A DNA stretch of 64,000 bases from Corynebacterium curieae (GCF_027570035.1 NZ_JAKMUU010000004.1:62001-126000), one strand, 5' to 3'. Counted from the stretch's first letter, positions 17,483 through 26,194 are shown. Program-made: numbers and translations. The notes: a model not told the origin generated them from the letters alone.

Positions 17483-17689
17483 ATGACTGCAGCCCGTCAG
17501 TACGAAATCGCCACCGTTGCCTGCCTTGTACTCGGCGCCATCAGCTCCGTAATCGCCATGCTCATGTTGCCCGCGCTCTTCCATGAGTTCTCCCCGCTGC
17601 GCTTGGAAATCCTCACCGGCACCCTCATTTTCGGAGTAGGCATGCTGCTTCTCGCTCGCCGCTGCGCACCACACGCTCTGGGCCGTTAG
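17483..17689 (+). CDS. Small two-helix membrane protein
   Basis: A 68-residue protein starting MTAARQYEIATVACLVLGAI with two hydrophobic helices joined by a short FHEFSPLRLEI loop and a basic tail. The ATG has AAGGA 7 bases upstream, and a good terminator follows, so it looks like a real monocistronic gene. The family is not recognised. Confidence 0.6.
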   Translation: MTAARQYEIATVACLVLGAISSVIAMLMLPALFHEFSPLRLEILTGTLIFGVGMLLLARRCAPHALGR

Positions 17690-17713
17690 TAGTTCGCCTC
17701 CCCCACTCACCTC

Positions 17714-17746
17714 TTCCCCACCCGCTATTGCGGCTGGGGAATTTTT
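17714..17746 (+). terminator. Rho-independent terminator after the small membrane protein
   Basis: TTCCCCA and TGGGGAA arms with an inner CCGC/GCGG pair form a strong stem around TATT, followed by TTTTT. Confidence 0.85.
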
Positions 17747-17790
17747 GCGGCTTATTTCCCTGGTTGATCCGGCAATGCTAGACACCGATA

Positions 17791-17820
17791 CAAGAAAATC
17801 CCGAGCGCACGCTCGGGATT
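17791..17820 (-). terminator. Rho-independent terminator of tRNA-Ser(GCT)
   Basis: A perfect 11-bp stem (17797-17807 with 17810-17820) followed on the minus strand by TTTTCTTG, immediately past the tRNA. Confidence 0.88.
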
Positions 17821-17823
17821 AGC

Positions 17824-17912
17824 TGGCGGAGATGAGAGGATTCGAACCTCCGGACCCCAGAAGGGTCAACTCCTTAGCAGGGAGCCCCATTCGGCCGCTC
17901 TGGCACATCTCC
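17824..17912 (-). tRNA. tRNA-Ser (anticodon GCT), CCA encoded
   Basis: The minus strand folds as a serine tRNA with acceptor GGAGATG/CATCTCC, discriminator G, anticodon loop CTGCTAA and a long variable arm. The 3' CCA is encoded (17824-17826), unlike the other tRNAs in the window. Confidence 0.97.
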
Positions 17913-18007
17913 ACGGTTCACAAGGAACCTCGTTTGAGAATACCTGCCTGCCCCGCCGCTGCCAAACTAGCCCCCTCCTTTCCCGCCCACAGCAAAGGTG
18001 CAGGCCC

Positions 18008-18020
18008 TAAAGTGGTAGGC
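18008..18020 (+). promoter_or_regulatory. -10 box of a leaderless aminotransferase transcript
   Basis: TAAAGT at 18008-18013 lies 7 bases before the ATG at 18021. Confidence 0.55.
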
Positions 18021-19073
18021 ATGATTCGCCCAGACCTAAAAGCCATCCCCGCCTACGTCGCTGGTGCGCGCAACGATGACGCGCTCAAGCTCTCCTCCAA
18101 CGAGGCAGCACACCCGCCGCTGCCCGAGGCGGCCGCGGCCATGGCGGAGGCGGCGGCACACGCCAATCGCTACCCGGATATTGCGGCCACCACGCTGCGC
18201 GAGGAACTCGCCGCGCACCTGGGTGTGGATTATGGGCAGGTAGCGGTGGGCACCGGCTCATCCGCGCTGTGCCAACAGCTGGTAGAAATTACCGCCACCC
18301 CTGGTGAAGAAATCCTCTTCCCGTGGCGCTCCTTCGAGGCCTACCCTATCTTCGCCCAAGTGGTAGGTGCCCATCCCATCCCGGTTCCACTCGGTGCAGA
18401 CCAGCGCGTGGACCTGCCAGCCATGGCACGGAAGATTACGGACAAGACCAGGCTTATCTTCGTGTGCAACCCCAATAACCCTTCCGGCACCACGGTCACC
18501 AAGGACGAGTTCTCCGCCTTCATGGATGCCGTGCCTGCCGACGTCCTCGTCGCCCTCGACGAGGCCTATATCGAATACAACCGCACCTCGGACACCCCGC
18601 TGGGCACAGAGCTGGTAGGCACCTATCCCAACCTGGTGTGCCTGCGCACCTTCTCTAAGGCTTATGGCTTGGCCGGCGTGCGCATCGGTTATGCTTTTGG
18701 CCCGAAAAATATTATCGAAGCCCTCAATAAGGTGGCCATCCCCTTCTCTGCCAGCACCGTGGCACAGGTTGGTGCCCGCGCGGCGCTGGCGGCGCAGGAT
18801 TCGCTGCGGGAGCGCACCGATGAGGTCGTCGTCCAGCGCGAGCGCCTAGAAGAAGCCCTGCACGCGTGGGGAGTGCCGCATTCCGAGGCAAACCATGTCT
18901 GGCTGCCGGCTGCGAATCTGGCCAGCCTTGGCACCCCGCAGGAGGTGGCCGCTCGCCTAGCCGAACGCGGAGTGCTCGTTCGCGCGTTTAGTGAAGGCTT
19001 ACGCATTACCGTCACCACCGAGGAAGAAACCGACACCTTGCTGCAGGCTTGGAACGCAACCATAGGAGGCTAA
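18021..19073 (+). CDS. pat: Aromatic / histidinol-phosphate-type aminotransferase
   Basis: A 350-residue fold-type I, PLP-dependent aminotransferase of the HisC family. The PLP lysine is in TFSKAYGLAGVRIGY, with CNPNNPSGT and the DEAYIEY aspartate motif also intact. In corynebacteria a second HisC-like enzyme serves as phenylalanine or aromatic aminotransferase (Pat), and the presence of tyrA in this window is consistent with that role. True HisC cannot be excluded, though no other his genes are near. The ATG at 18021 is chosen because a -10 box lies 7 bases upstream. The next gene overlaps its stop region as TAAATG. Confidence 0.8.
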   Translation: MIRPDLKAIPAYVAGARNDDALKLSSNEAAHPPLPEAAAAMAEAAAHANRYPDIAATTLREELAAHLGVDYGQVAVGTGSSALCQQLVEITATPGEEILFPWRSFEAYPIFAQVVGAHPIPVPLGADQRVDLPAMARKITDKTRLIFVCNPNNPSGTTVTKDEFSAFMDAVPADVLVALDEAYIEYNRTSDTPLGTELVGTYPNLVCLRTFSKAYGLAGVRIGYAFGPKNIIEALNKVAIPFSASTVAQVGARAALAAQDSLRERTDEVVVQRERLEEALHAWGVPHSEANHVWLPAANLASLGTPQEVAARLAERGVLVRAFSEGLRITVTTEEETDTLLQAWNATIGG

Positions 19074-19466
19074 ATGCGCTCGCTCATCAACTTCGCTCTC
19101 AACGTCTTTGCCATCGCGGTGGCGCTGTGGGCGGTGGTCGCCGTCATTCCCGGCATTACCATCACCCCAGCCGAGACCGGCAATTTCATTGCCATCGCCA
19201 TCGTCTTCATCATTATTAATGCCGTGGTCATGCCGGTGCTGCGGGTCCTCGGCGCGCCGCTGACCTGCCTAACGCTCGGACTTTTCTCCCTCGTCATTAA
19301 CGGCGCGGCGCTCATCATCGTGGAGTGGGCGTTGAATACCCTCGATCTCGGAATCGGACACCTCGTCATCGATTCGTGGGGTGCGGCGATTATCGGCGCC
19401 ATCGTGCTCTCGATTGTCAGCAGCGTCATCAATTTCTTTACCAGTCCGCTGCGCCAGCGCGATTAG
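19074..19466 (+). CDS. Phage-holin-4/YvlD-like four-helix membrane protein
   Basis: A 130-residue protein with four hydrophobic helices, beginning MRSLINFALNVFAIAVALWA and containing the INAVVMPVLRVLGAPLTCLTLGLF segment typical of the YvlD group, which Pfam files under phage holins. The name is historical; these are chromosomal membrane proteins and lysis is not implied. It starts directly after the aminotransferase stop (TAAATG) with AGGAGG upstream, so the two are coupled. It converges on moaD, overlapping it by 4 bases. Confidence 0.8.
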   Translation: MRSLINFALNVFAIAVALWAVVAVIPGITITPAETGNFIAIAIVFIIINAVVMPVLRVLGAPLTCLTLGLFSLVINGAALIIVEWALNTLDLGIGHLVIDSWGAAIIGAIVLSIVSSVINFFTSPLRQRD

Positions 19467-19723
19467 CCGCCTGCAAAAGGTGGCAGCACATCCACGCGGG
19501 TCACACCCACCAGCGGTGAATCCATGGCGGTGTTTCCGGCGCCGCCGATAAGAAAGCTGCAGCGCCCCAGCACCTCTTTCAGGCTCATGCCGGCCTCGGT
19601 GGTTCCGGTGTGCTCTTTGCCTAGCTGTGTCACCAGATCGCCCAAGGTGGCAGGGGCTTCTACCTGCTCAGAAGCCACGCCCGCGGCGGCACGGGCGGCG
19701 GCAAAATAATGAACGGTCAACAT
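19463..19723 (-). CDS. moaD: Molybdopterin synthase small subunit
   Basis: An 86-residue ubiquitin-fold protein ending in PPFAGG. The C-terminal Gly-Gly is the site of adenylation by MoeB and of the thiocarboxylate used to make molybdopterin dithiolene. The N-terminus LTVHYFAAARAAAG is the family opening. It is divergent from moeA, with 58 bases between starts, and is the only molybdopterin gene here on the minus strand. Its partner MoaE and activating enzyme are encoded 2 kb away. Confidence 0.85.
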   Translation of the reverse strand: MLTVHYFAAARAAAGVASEQVEAPATLGDLVTQLGKEHTGTTEAGMSLKEVLGRCSFLIGGAGNTAMDSPLVGVTRVDVLPPFAGG

Positions 19724-19768
19724 GCCTTCCACTATGCCCGCACACCCCTGCCGTGTCGAGACCGCGGG

Positions 19769-19781
19769 TAAACTAGCCGCC
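19769..19781 (+). promoter_or_regulatory. -10 box of the molybdopterin operon
   Basis: TAAACT at 19769-19774 lies 7 bases before the moeA ATG; no ribosome site is visible, so a leaderless operon mRNA is likely. Confidence 0.55.
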
Positions 19782-20918
19782 ATGCGCACACCCGAGACTC
19801 ACGCGCGCGAGGTCGCCGCGGCCCTGCCCGCACGCCAGGTCACCACCGTAGCCCTTCACCAAGCGCAGGATATGGTGCTAGCTGCGGATATCCACGCCGG
19901 TTTCCCCTCCCCTCGCTTTGATAACTCCCAGATGGATGGCTACGCGCTCCCGCAGTGCGCGGCCGGAACCTACCTGGTGGGCCCTACCATCGCCGCCGGT
20001 GACGACCCCGCCCGGGTGCTCAACGGCCCACTCGATGCGGCCTGCCCCATCATGACCGGCGCCAAAGTGCCAGAGGGAACCGCAGCCATCGTGCCCATCG
20101 AGCACTGCGAACCACAAGAATTCCTCTCCGCAGGTGCTCGCATCACCGTGCCAGAGACCTCGCCAGGACAGTTCATCCGCCGCACCGGCTCAGATCTAGA
20201 GGAAAGCGCCCTCCTTGCAGTCCAAGGAGATAGGCTCACGCCTGTCCGCTTGGCCGCCCTCGCCTCCCAAGGAATTACCGAGGTGGAGGTCTATCGCCCC
20301 GCCCGCATCCTCATCTGCACCGGCGGCGCCGAGATCGGCCATGGCAACGCCGCCATCCCGGATGCCAACGCACCACTCCTTACGGCGATGTCTCACCGCG
20401 CCGGCATCGAAGTCGCAGGCTATATCACCACCAATGATGACCCGCAGGCATTGGCCCACGCCTTCGCAGAAGCCATCGCGCAGCACCACCCGGATGCCGT
20501 TATCACCTCGGGCGGAATCTCGGCCGGGAAATTCGAAGTAGTCCGCCAGGTGCTCACTGGCTGGTTTGGCCACGTGGACCAGCGACCCGGCGGCCCGCAG
20601 GGCATCGCCACTTTTCACGACACCCCAGTGATCTGCTTGCCTGGAAACCCCATTTCCACGTTGGTGAGTTTCCGCCTCTTTGTCGCCCCAGCGCTGGGCT
20701 GGACACCCGAGCCTTTCCGCGTTCCCCTCGCGGCGGGAATCGAAGGCCTCCCGCACAAGGAGCAATTTCGCCGCGGACGCGTGGATTCCCACGCCCATAT
20801 CCTCGGTGGCGCAAGCTCCCACCTGCTCGCCCAAGCCGCCGATGCCACCCATCTCATCCGCATCCCTGCCGGTCAACGCCTCGAAGCAGGCGAGGAAGTA
20901 GAGGTCTACCCACTATGA
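19782..20918 (+). CDS. moeA: Molybdopterin molybdenumtransferase
   Basis: A 378-residue MoeA that inserts molybdate into adenylylated molybdopterin. Typical segments are FDNSQMDGYAL, PIMTGAKVPEGTAAIVPIE, the MPT-binding TSGGISAGKFE and LPGNPISTLVSF. It is the first gene of a four-gene unit with mogA, moaE and moeB-rhodanese, overlapping mogA by 4 bases (ATGA). The ATG at 19782 is supported by the -10 box 7 bases upstream. moaA and moaC for the first step are not in this window. Confidence 0.92.
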   Translation: MRTPETHAREVAAALPARQVTTVALHQAQDMVLAADIHAGFPSPRFDNSQMDGYALPQCAAGTYLVGPTIAAGDDPARVLNGPLDAACPIMTGAKVPEGTAAIVPIEHCEPQEFLSAGARITVPETSPGQFIRRTGSDLEESALLAVQGDRLTPVRLAALASQGITEVEVYRPARILICTGGAEIGHGNAAIPDANAPLLTAMSHRAGIEVAGYITTNDDPQALAHAFAEAIAQHHPDAVITSGGISAGKFEVVRQVLTGWFGHVDQRPGGPQGIATFHDTPVICLPGNPISTLVSFRLFVAPALGWTPEPFRVPLAAGIEGLPHKEQFRRGRVDSHAHILGGASSHLLAQAADATHLIRIPAGQRLEAGEEVEVYPL

Positions 20919-21394
20919 GCCCACAGCGCACCGCCATCGTCATTGTCGCTTCTACGCGCGCCGCCGCGGGCATCTATGAAGATCGCTCCGGGCGCATCGC
21001 AGTAGATTTCTTGCGCCGCAAAGGCTTCGACTGCCCCGACGCACGCATCGTTTCCGACGCCGATATTGCCGCGGCTGTTGACGCCGCGTTCGCCGAAAAA
21101 CCGGCAGTCATCCTGACCTCCGGCGGCACTGGGCTGACCCAAGATGACCAGACGGTAGAAGCCGTAACGCCACATATCACCCGCGAGTTGCCCGGCATTG
21201 CGGTGGCCTTCTGGCAGAAGGGGCTGGAAAGCGTACCTACTGCGGTGGCCTCCCGCGCCATTGCGGGGGTCAACGACACCACTTTTGCCATGACTCTTCC
21301 CGGTTCTACCGGCGGGGTAAAGGATGGCTGTGCAGTCTTGGAAGAATTGATTGTTCCGATCGTCGATATGCTAGAAGGAATACATGAACACTGA
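20915..21394 (+). CDS. mogA: Molybdopterin adenylyltransferase (MogA/MoaB)
   Basis: A 159-residue MogA/MoaB-fold protein that adenylylates molybdopterin before MoeA acts. The MPT-binding motif TSGGTGLTQDDQTVEA and the PGSTGGVKDG segment are conserved. It overlaps moeA by 4 bases and moaE by 11 bases, so the four genes are tightly coupled. Whether it should be called MogA or MoaB is a naming choice. Confidence 0.88.
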   Translation: MSPQRTAIVIVASTRAAAGIYEDRSGRIAVDFLRRKGFDCPDARIVSDADIAAAVDAAFAEKPAVILTSGGTGLTQDDQTVEAVTPHITRELPGIAVAFWQKGLESVPTAVASRAIAGVNDTTFAMTLPGSTGGVKDGCAVLEELIVPIVDMLEGIHEH

Positions 21395-21845
21395 TCCCTC
21401 CTACGTTGCCGAGCAAACCGGCTGCACCATTGGCACGCTGCTGAGCGATCAGCCCCTCGAATCTCTTCTTGCCGCCGCCAAGGAAGAGACTGTCACGGCC
21501 GCCATGGGTGCCGTTGTCACGTTTGAAGGGGTTGTGCGCGATCACGACGGCGGCCGGCCCAATGTGACTTTGCTGTCCTATAGCGCACACCCGTCCGCAC
21601 CAGAAAAACTGCAAGAAGTCACCGATTCCGTTGCGGCCAACCACCCAGTGCGCCTGTGGGCCGCCCACCGCACGGGAGATCTCGAGGTCGGTGACCTAGC
21701 CTTTGCCGTAGTAGCGGCCGCCGCACACCGCGGCGATGCCTTCCGTGCGGCCGAAGAATGCGCCGATAGGGTCAAGGCGGAAGTACCCATCTGGAAAGAG
21801 CAAAGCCACGGCGATGGCTCCACCAACTGGGTGGGACTGGAATGA
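21384..21845 (+). CDS. moaE: Molybdopterin synthase catalytic subunit
   Basis: A 153-residue MoaE. AAMGAVVTFEGVVRDHDGG and VKAEVPIWKEQ with the active-site lysines are conserved. It forms the heterotetramer with MoaD that converts cyclic pyranopterin monophosphate to molybdopterin. It overlaps mogA by 11 bases and the next gene by 4 bases (ATGA). Confidence 0.9.
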   Translation: MNTDPSYVAEQTGCTIGTLLSDQPLESLLAAAKEETVTAAMGAVVTFEGVVRDHDGGRPNVTLLSYSAHPSAPEKLQEVTDSVAANHPVRLWAAHRTGDLEVGDLAFAVVAAAAHRGDAFRAAEECADRVKAEVPIWKEQSHGDGSTNWVGLE

Positions 21846-22840
21846 GCACCCGCTATGCCCGCCAAGAAGCGCTGTGGGGCGAAGACGGCCAGCGCAAGCT
21901 CAGCAAAGCCCACGTAGCGGTTATCGGTGCCGGCGGCCTGGGCTCCCCCGCCCTGCTCTACCTAGCCGGCGCAGGCGTAGGCCGCATTTCGCTTTTCGAC
22001 GACGACGCGGTCTCCCCCTCCAACCTGCACCGCCAGGTCATTCACACTACCGCCGCCATCGGAACGCCAAAGACGGATTCCGCCGCGGCTGCGGTGCGCG
22101 CGCTCAATCCAGAGGTGGACATCACCTGCCACGGCCGCCTCGAATCAGCGACAGCGCTTGAGCAGCTACGCGGCTGCGATCTCATTCTCGACGGCACCGA
22201 TAACTTCGATGCGCGTTACTTAAGTTCCTGGGCCGCCCACGAACTAGGAATCCCGCATGTGTGGGCCTCCATCCTCGGCTTCGATGCCCAGGTCAGCGTG
22301 TTCTGGTCCGGCCACGGCCCTGTCTATGAGGACGTCTTTCCCACCGCTCCCGCGCCCGGCGAGGTCCCCTCCTGCTCGCAGTCCGGAGTTCTGGGCCCAG
22401 TGGTCGGCGTTGTCGGATCCGCCATGGCGCTCGAAGCCCTCAAACTCATCGCCGGCGTAGGCACTCCACTCATCGGCACGCTCGGCTACTTCGATGCCCT
22501 TTCCGGTACCTGGGAATACATCCCGCTCCAGTCCACCGGCGCGCAACCAACCCAGCCTGCCGACGCCCCCGAGGTCCGCGAGATTCCCCCTCACGCTCCG
22601 CTTATCGACGTCCGCGCCTCCCCCGAGCGTGCCCAATCCGCGATCCCCGATTCCACGCACTTTGAACTCGACCGTATCCTCGACGGCGAAAACCCCAACA
22701 TCGAACCGGATGCTCCGGCAGTGATCTACTGCGCCAGCGGCATCCGATCCGCCCAAGCCGTGGATATCCTCCGCAAACGCGGCTTCACCAACGTCGTCTC
22801 CCTACGCGGCGGCATCAATTCCTGGCTCGAGCAGCATTAG
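21842..22840 (+). CDS. MoeB-type adenylyltransferase fused to a rhodanese domain (MoeZ-like)
   Basis: A 332-residue fusion. Residues 1-225 are an E1-like adenylyltransferase with GAGGLGSPALLYLAGAGVG as nucleotide loop, RQV and DGTDNFDARY. Residues 245-332 are a rhodanese domain with the active cysteine in IYCASGIRSAQAVDILRKRG. It would adenylate the MoaD C-terminus and supply sulfur, as MoeZ/MoeB do. Only one cysteine (PSCSQSG) remains where MoeB usually has paired CxxC zinc motifs, so the structural zinc may be absent. It is the last gene of the operon and ends 29 bases before the convergent small membrane gene. Confidence 0.88.
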   Translation: MSTRYARQEALWGEDGQRKLSKAHVAVIGAGGLGSPALLYLAGAGVGRISLFDDDAVSPSNLHRQVIHTTAAIGTPKTDSAAAAVRALNPEVDITCHGRLESATALEQLRGCDLILDGTDNFDARYLSSWAAHELGIPHVWASILGFDAQVSVFWSGHGPVYEDVFPTAPAPGEVPSCSQSGVLGPVVGVVGSAMALEALKLIAGVGTPLIGTLGYFDALSGTWEYIPLQSTGAQPTQPADAPEVREIPPHAPLIDVRASPERAQSAIPDSTHFELDRILDGENPNIEPDAPAVIYCASGIRSAQAVDILRKRGFTNVVSLRGGINSWLEQH

Positions 22841-22869
22841 CCACTTTTCGCCTGTTAACGGAAGGCAGT

Positions 22870-23130
22870 TTAGCGGTCCATTCGGGTCTTATGTTCCTTA
22901 TGCCGTGCAAATAGGAACCAAATAAGAGGCCCAAGGAACGGGTAGGCAAATGCCGCCATCGCCAGCAGTATTTTGACCCCTACGCTATATCCCGAGCGAA
23001 TGATGGATATGAGCGAAGCCACCCAAAAGACCAACAGAGCGATAACGATGACGGCACCTATCCCGCCCGCAAGCCAGCCATATGATTCTGGTACCTGTTC
23101 TTCGGCCAACAAAGAAATGGAATTAGTCAT
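22870..23130 (-). CDS. Small PLDc_N-like membrane protein
   Basis: An 86-residue protein with two transmembrane helices. The second part, AMAAFAYPFLGPLIWFLFARHK, matches the phospholipase D N-terminal (PLDc_N) pattern seen in many short actinobacterial membrane proteins. These small proteins have no known activity. The ATG at 23130 has GAGGA 5 bases upstream. Confidence 0.7.
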   Translation of the reverse strand: MTNSISLLAEEQVPESYGWLAGGIGAVIVIALLVFWVASLISIIRSGYSVGVKILLAMAAFAYPFLGPLIWFLFARHKEHKTRMDR

Positions 23131-23252
23131 AGTTTCCTCATGGTTAACGGTCTTTCGATATCCAAACCTCAAGGTAGTAACTCATTGTAAACATTGACTG
23201 ACTTCGTCCTGAATTTTCTCTGCATCCCAGTACAACCTGTCAAAACGTGATT

Positions 23253-23281
23253 AGGCACCCTACCGATTCGGTAGGGTGCCT
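23253..23281 (-). terminator. 13-bp stem-loop after the S-layer-like gene
   Basis: AGGCACCCTACCG and its complement form a perfect 13-bp stem with a 3-base loop, 51 bases past the stop of the surface-protein gene. The T run is poor, so it may act mainly as an mRNA-stabilising 3' end. Confidence 0.65.
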
Positions 23282-23332
23282 TAATACTGCACTCCCTCAC
23301 TCAGAAGCTATAAGCTTCTATGCTCCTTTAAC

Positions 23333-24847
23333 TTAGAAAGGAAGCTTAGGCAGCTGAGGAAGCTGCGGCAGCTGCAGGTTCAGCTGCTTGCCCAAGAATG
23401 GGAAGATAGCTGCTACAGCGCCCAATACACCGAGGACAATGCCTGCGATGCCCAGCGGGGACAGCTTGGAGGACTTGTCCTTCGGGTCCTTGTTCGGGTT
23501 CTCAGTCTGCTCATTGTCTGCAGGAGCCTCAGGGGTCTCAGGGGTCTCAGAAGTCTGAGCGTCGTCCTCATTCTTCTCCTGTTCAGCAGCTTCCAGCTCG
23601 GCAGCAATCTGCTTGGTGACCTCGTTGTCCTTGTTTAGAACCAGCTTGAGAGCTTCTTCCCACTCAACAGCGTCAAAGGAGTTTTCGTAGGCGTTGGTCT
23701 TGGTAGCGGTGCGCATTGCGTCGAAAGCCTTAGCCTCGCCGTCTTCCTTAGCACCCTCGAAGTTATCCAAGTCGCCGTTCCAGCCGTCCAGCAAGTTCTT
23801 CTCGGTTTCGCTCAAGGAGTCTGCGTACTTGGTGGTGTTCTCGTTCAGGGTAGGAAGAACGTTCCAGTAAGCCTGGCGCAAGGTGATGTCCTTGCCGTCG
23901 ATGGTGATGTTGCGGTCAGCATCGGACTCGCGCAGTTCAATCACGCGGGTAAGCACGGTGAAGCGTGCCTCGTACAGGCGCAGGACGTGAACCTGAGCGC
24001 GTGCTCGGTCGAGAAGTGCCTGACGAACCAAAACGTCGGACTTTTGAGCCTCACGAGCAGCGTCCTTCGCAGCAGCGGTTGCCTTATCGAGAGCTGCCTC
24101 AGCATCCTCAACCTTCTTCAGCTGAGCCTTGGTGGTTGCGATGAGCTCCTCCAGCGGTGCGAGGTAGGAACGTGGGATGAAGTTGTCCTCGGCCTGGTCC
24201 GCATCACGCTCACCAGCGTGATCGTATGCTTCCTCGTAGGACTCAAGTGCTGCCTTGATTTCATCTACGGAAGCAGGGGAAGGAGCCTGCAGATCCTCCA
24301 GGCCACCCTTCTGGCCTTCAGCGTTTACAGCATCAACCTTGGCGGAGATAGCCTCTTCAGCAGCGGACTGTGCGGCGTTCAGCTCAGCCTTCTTCTTATC
24401 AACGTTCTTCCAAGCAGCGTCAGAAGCGTCATCCTTCTGCTTAGCGAACTTAACGGCGGCACGAGCGTCCTGCACGTTCTTGCGAGCCTTAGCCAGCTCC
24501 TGGGTAGCTACCTCGCCCTGCTTCTTGAAGTCACCGTAGGTAGCTTCCTCAGACGGGTCAATGCCGTCCTCGGCATCCTGCAGAACCTCTTCGATGATCT
24601 GATCCAACTCAGCGTGACCATCGATGTAGTCCTTGGTAGCGCCGGTAGCCTTCAGCAGTGCTTCTTCGGTGTTGTCGAGAGCCTTAACTTCTTCAGCTGC
24701 AGAGTTATCCGCAGGGTTGAAGCCGTCGCCCTGGGTCTGGGCAACTACGTTGTCTTCTGCGAAAGCGGGAACAGCCAGACCGGAAACACCGGTAGCAACT
24801 GCAACAGCACCGGCGAGGGCGGCGGTACGAACACGATTCTTGAACAT
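23333..24847 (-). CDS. PS2/CspB-like S-layer surface protein
   Basis: A 504-residue exported protein. The signal peptide MFKNRVRTAALAGAVAVATG ending in VPAFA at residue 30 closely resembles, from memory, the leader of the corynebacterial PS2 (CspB) S-layer protein, and the length is close to the roughly 510 residues of PS2. The mature part is helix-rich with Ala/Lys/Glu heptad-like stretches (about 110-185 and 235-290). A Pro/Glu/Thr/Asn linker precedes a hydrophobic helix at about 468-488, the position of the PS2 membrane anchor, followed by a repeated QLPQLPKLP tail. Codons are strongly biased to the optimal set, as in abundant proteins. AGGGGA lies upstream of the ATG. No homology search was possible. 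Confidence 0.7.
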   Translation of the reverse strand: MFKNRVRTAALAGAVAVATGVSGLAVPAFAEDNVVAQTQGDGFNPADNSAAEEVKALDNTEEALLKATGATKDYIDGHAELDQIIEEVLQDAEDGIDPSEEATYGDFKKQGEVATQELAKARKNVQDARAAVKFAKQKDDASDAAWKNVDKKKAELNAAQSAAEEAISAKVDAVNAEGQKGGLEDLQAPSPASVDEIKAALESYEEAYDHAGERDADQAEDNFIPRSYLAPLEELIATTKAQLKKVEDAEAALDKATAAAKDAAREAQKSDVLVRQALLDRARAQVHVLRLYEARFTVLTRVIELRESDADRNITIDGKDITLRQAYWNVLPTLNENTTKYADSLSETEKNLLDGWNGDLDNFEGAKEDGEAKAFDAMRTATKTNAYENSFDAVEWEEALKLVLNKDNEVTKQIAAELEAAEQEKNEDDAQTSETPETPEAPADNEQTENPNKDPKDKSSKLSPLGIAGIVLGVLGAVAAIFPFLGKQLNLQLPQLPQLPKLPF

Positions 24848-25910
24848 ATTTTCCCCTAAAGAGAGTTGAGTTTGGGTCAGTGAGAATTATCTTTCGATAA
24901 CCGTCGTGTAGGGCGACGCGAGCAATGTTCCAACGAATGAACTTCTCATTCTCAACATTCAGTGCAGCTTTTGTCGCTGGGAATGACCCTATCCAAGAAG
25001 CAGGTTCGCTTCCAGCCCAATACAACCTTCTTGGCAGTTAATTTTCAGGCGAACACAAGAAGGTTAAGCGTATTTTCACTGGTCATCATATATACAGTCG
25101 GACACGCTTACAGAAAACGGATTCTCAGTGCGCGTAAAAACTGTGAACATTGTGACGATATTTCACCCCCATACGGGTGCTGCATAGTTAATTTCTGAAT
25201 ATGCATTAGCACCAACTGTCGACACACATTTCCACAAGCTCCCCAGCCTTCACGACGCCCCTTGCCGGCCTAATCATCATGCTTGCAGATCTGTATCCAG
25301 CACTTACGCGAATTAAAAACCTAACCAGAACCTTAGGTAGCTAAATATTTTCGCTAGGAGAGTTGCATATTTGCATACTTCGTACGGCATATTATGCTCT
25401 AAATTGCACTCCAGCCAGCACGCTTCCACCCGTTGGTGCATTTTTATATTTGACAGGCAATCTCATGGTGATCTTATTTAAGCAATTTAGCATTCTAATC
25501 TACTTATTCCGAAAGGATAAATGGGTGAAATCCTATATAGAACAAAGGTTCTTTTATTTTTTGATGGGTAAATATTTACGGCATTAACGGCTTTCTTGCT
25601 TAAACCGAATTAATGACCATACGAACGGCATCAAGTGGTACAACTGCAGGCCTCCCCGCATCGGATACCGCCATCGAAGCGAAGATTGGAGAGGCCTAGG
25701 TACTTACCGATTCACGTCCGAATCTTGCCTGTTTCCGCACATTCAGAAGACAACCTTCCTCAACCTGGAAGGCACCAATGAATCAGGATTTGGTTGGCGA
25801 GAATTTTGTTGCGTTAGGAATAATCAAAACCCAATACGTGGAGTTCATCCTGCAACTACTTGAGATCGGTAGGGCAGATCAGGGCAGGGCAGATTCTAAG
25901 GAAAAAGCAA
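24848..25910 (-). other. AT-rich 1.1-kb region upstream of the S-layer-like gene, no supported gene
   Basis: This is the longest gene-free stretch in the window and is clearly more AT-rich than its surroundings, especially 25050-25620. On the minus strand GATAAT about 60 bases before the start may be the -10 of the surface-protein gene, which would have a long leader. Short open frames at 24962-25198 and 25363-25587 on the plus strand lack ribosome sites and look random. The segment 25610-25850 is nearer average composition and could be gene debris, but I recognise nothing in it. Confidence 0.5.
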
Positions 25911-25936
25911 ACCCCTAGTCAGGGACGACTAGGGGT
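25905..25936 (-). terminator. Rho-independent terminator of tRNA-Ser(TGA)
   Basis: A perfect 10-bp stem (25911-25920 with 25927-25936) is followed on the minus strand by TTTGCTTTTTCC. Confidence 0.85.
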
Positions 25937-25947
25937 CAGACAGTCTG

Positions 25948-26031
<84 letters not shown>

Positions 26032-26181
26032 AGGTTGCGCATCGAAGGCAATCTCCTTGCCAAAGAAGCAACTTGGTCAGTCTACTAAATAGATGGCCCT
26101 GTTTCCCAAAAGGCCACCGTCAGCGCTTAAAATGATTACTCCCCGCGAGGTCATTCGTGGCACAGGACACAGGATCTTCAT

Positions 26182-26194
26182 TAGATTGGGGCCC
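26182..26194 (+). promoter_or_regulatory. -10 box of a leaderless oxidoreductase transcript
   Basis: TAGATT at 26182-26187 lies 7 bases before the ATG at 26195. Confidence 0.55.

Noticed and set aside
25151..25167. TGTGA...TTTCAC resembling a GlxR site upstream of the surface-protein gene
   Set aside because: The half sites are separated by 7 rather than 6 bases and the second half ends in CACC, so it misses the GlxR consensus.
25363..25587. A 74-codon plus-strand frame in the AT-rich region
   Set aside because: AT-rich random-looking peptide, no ribosome site, no neighbouring signals.
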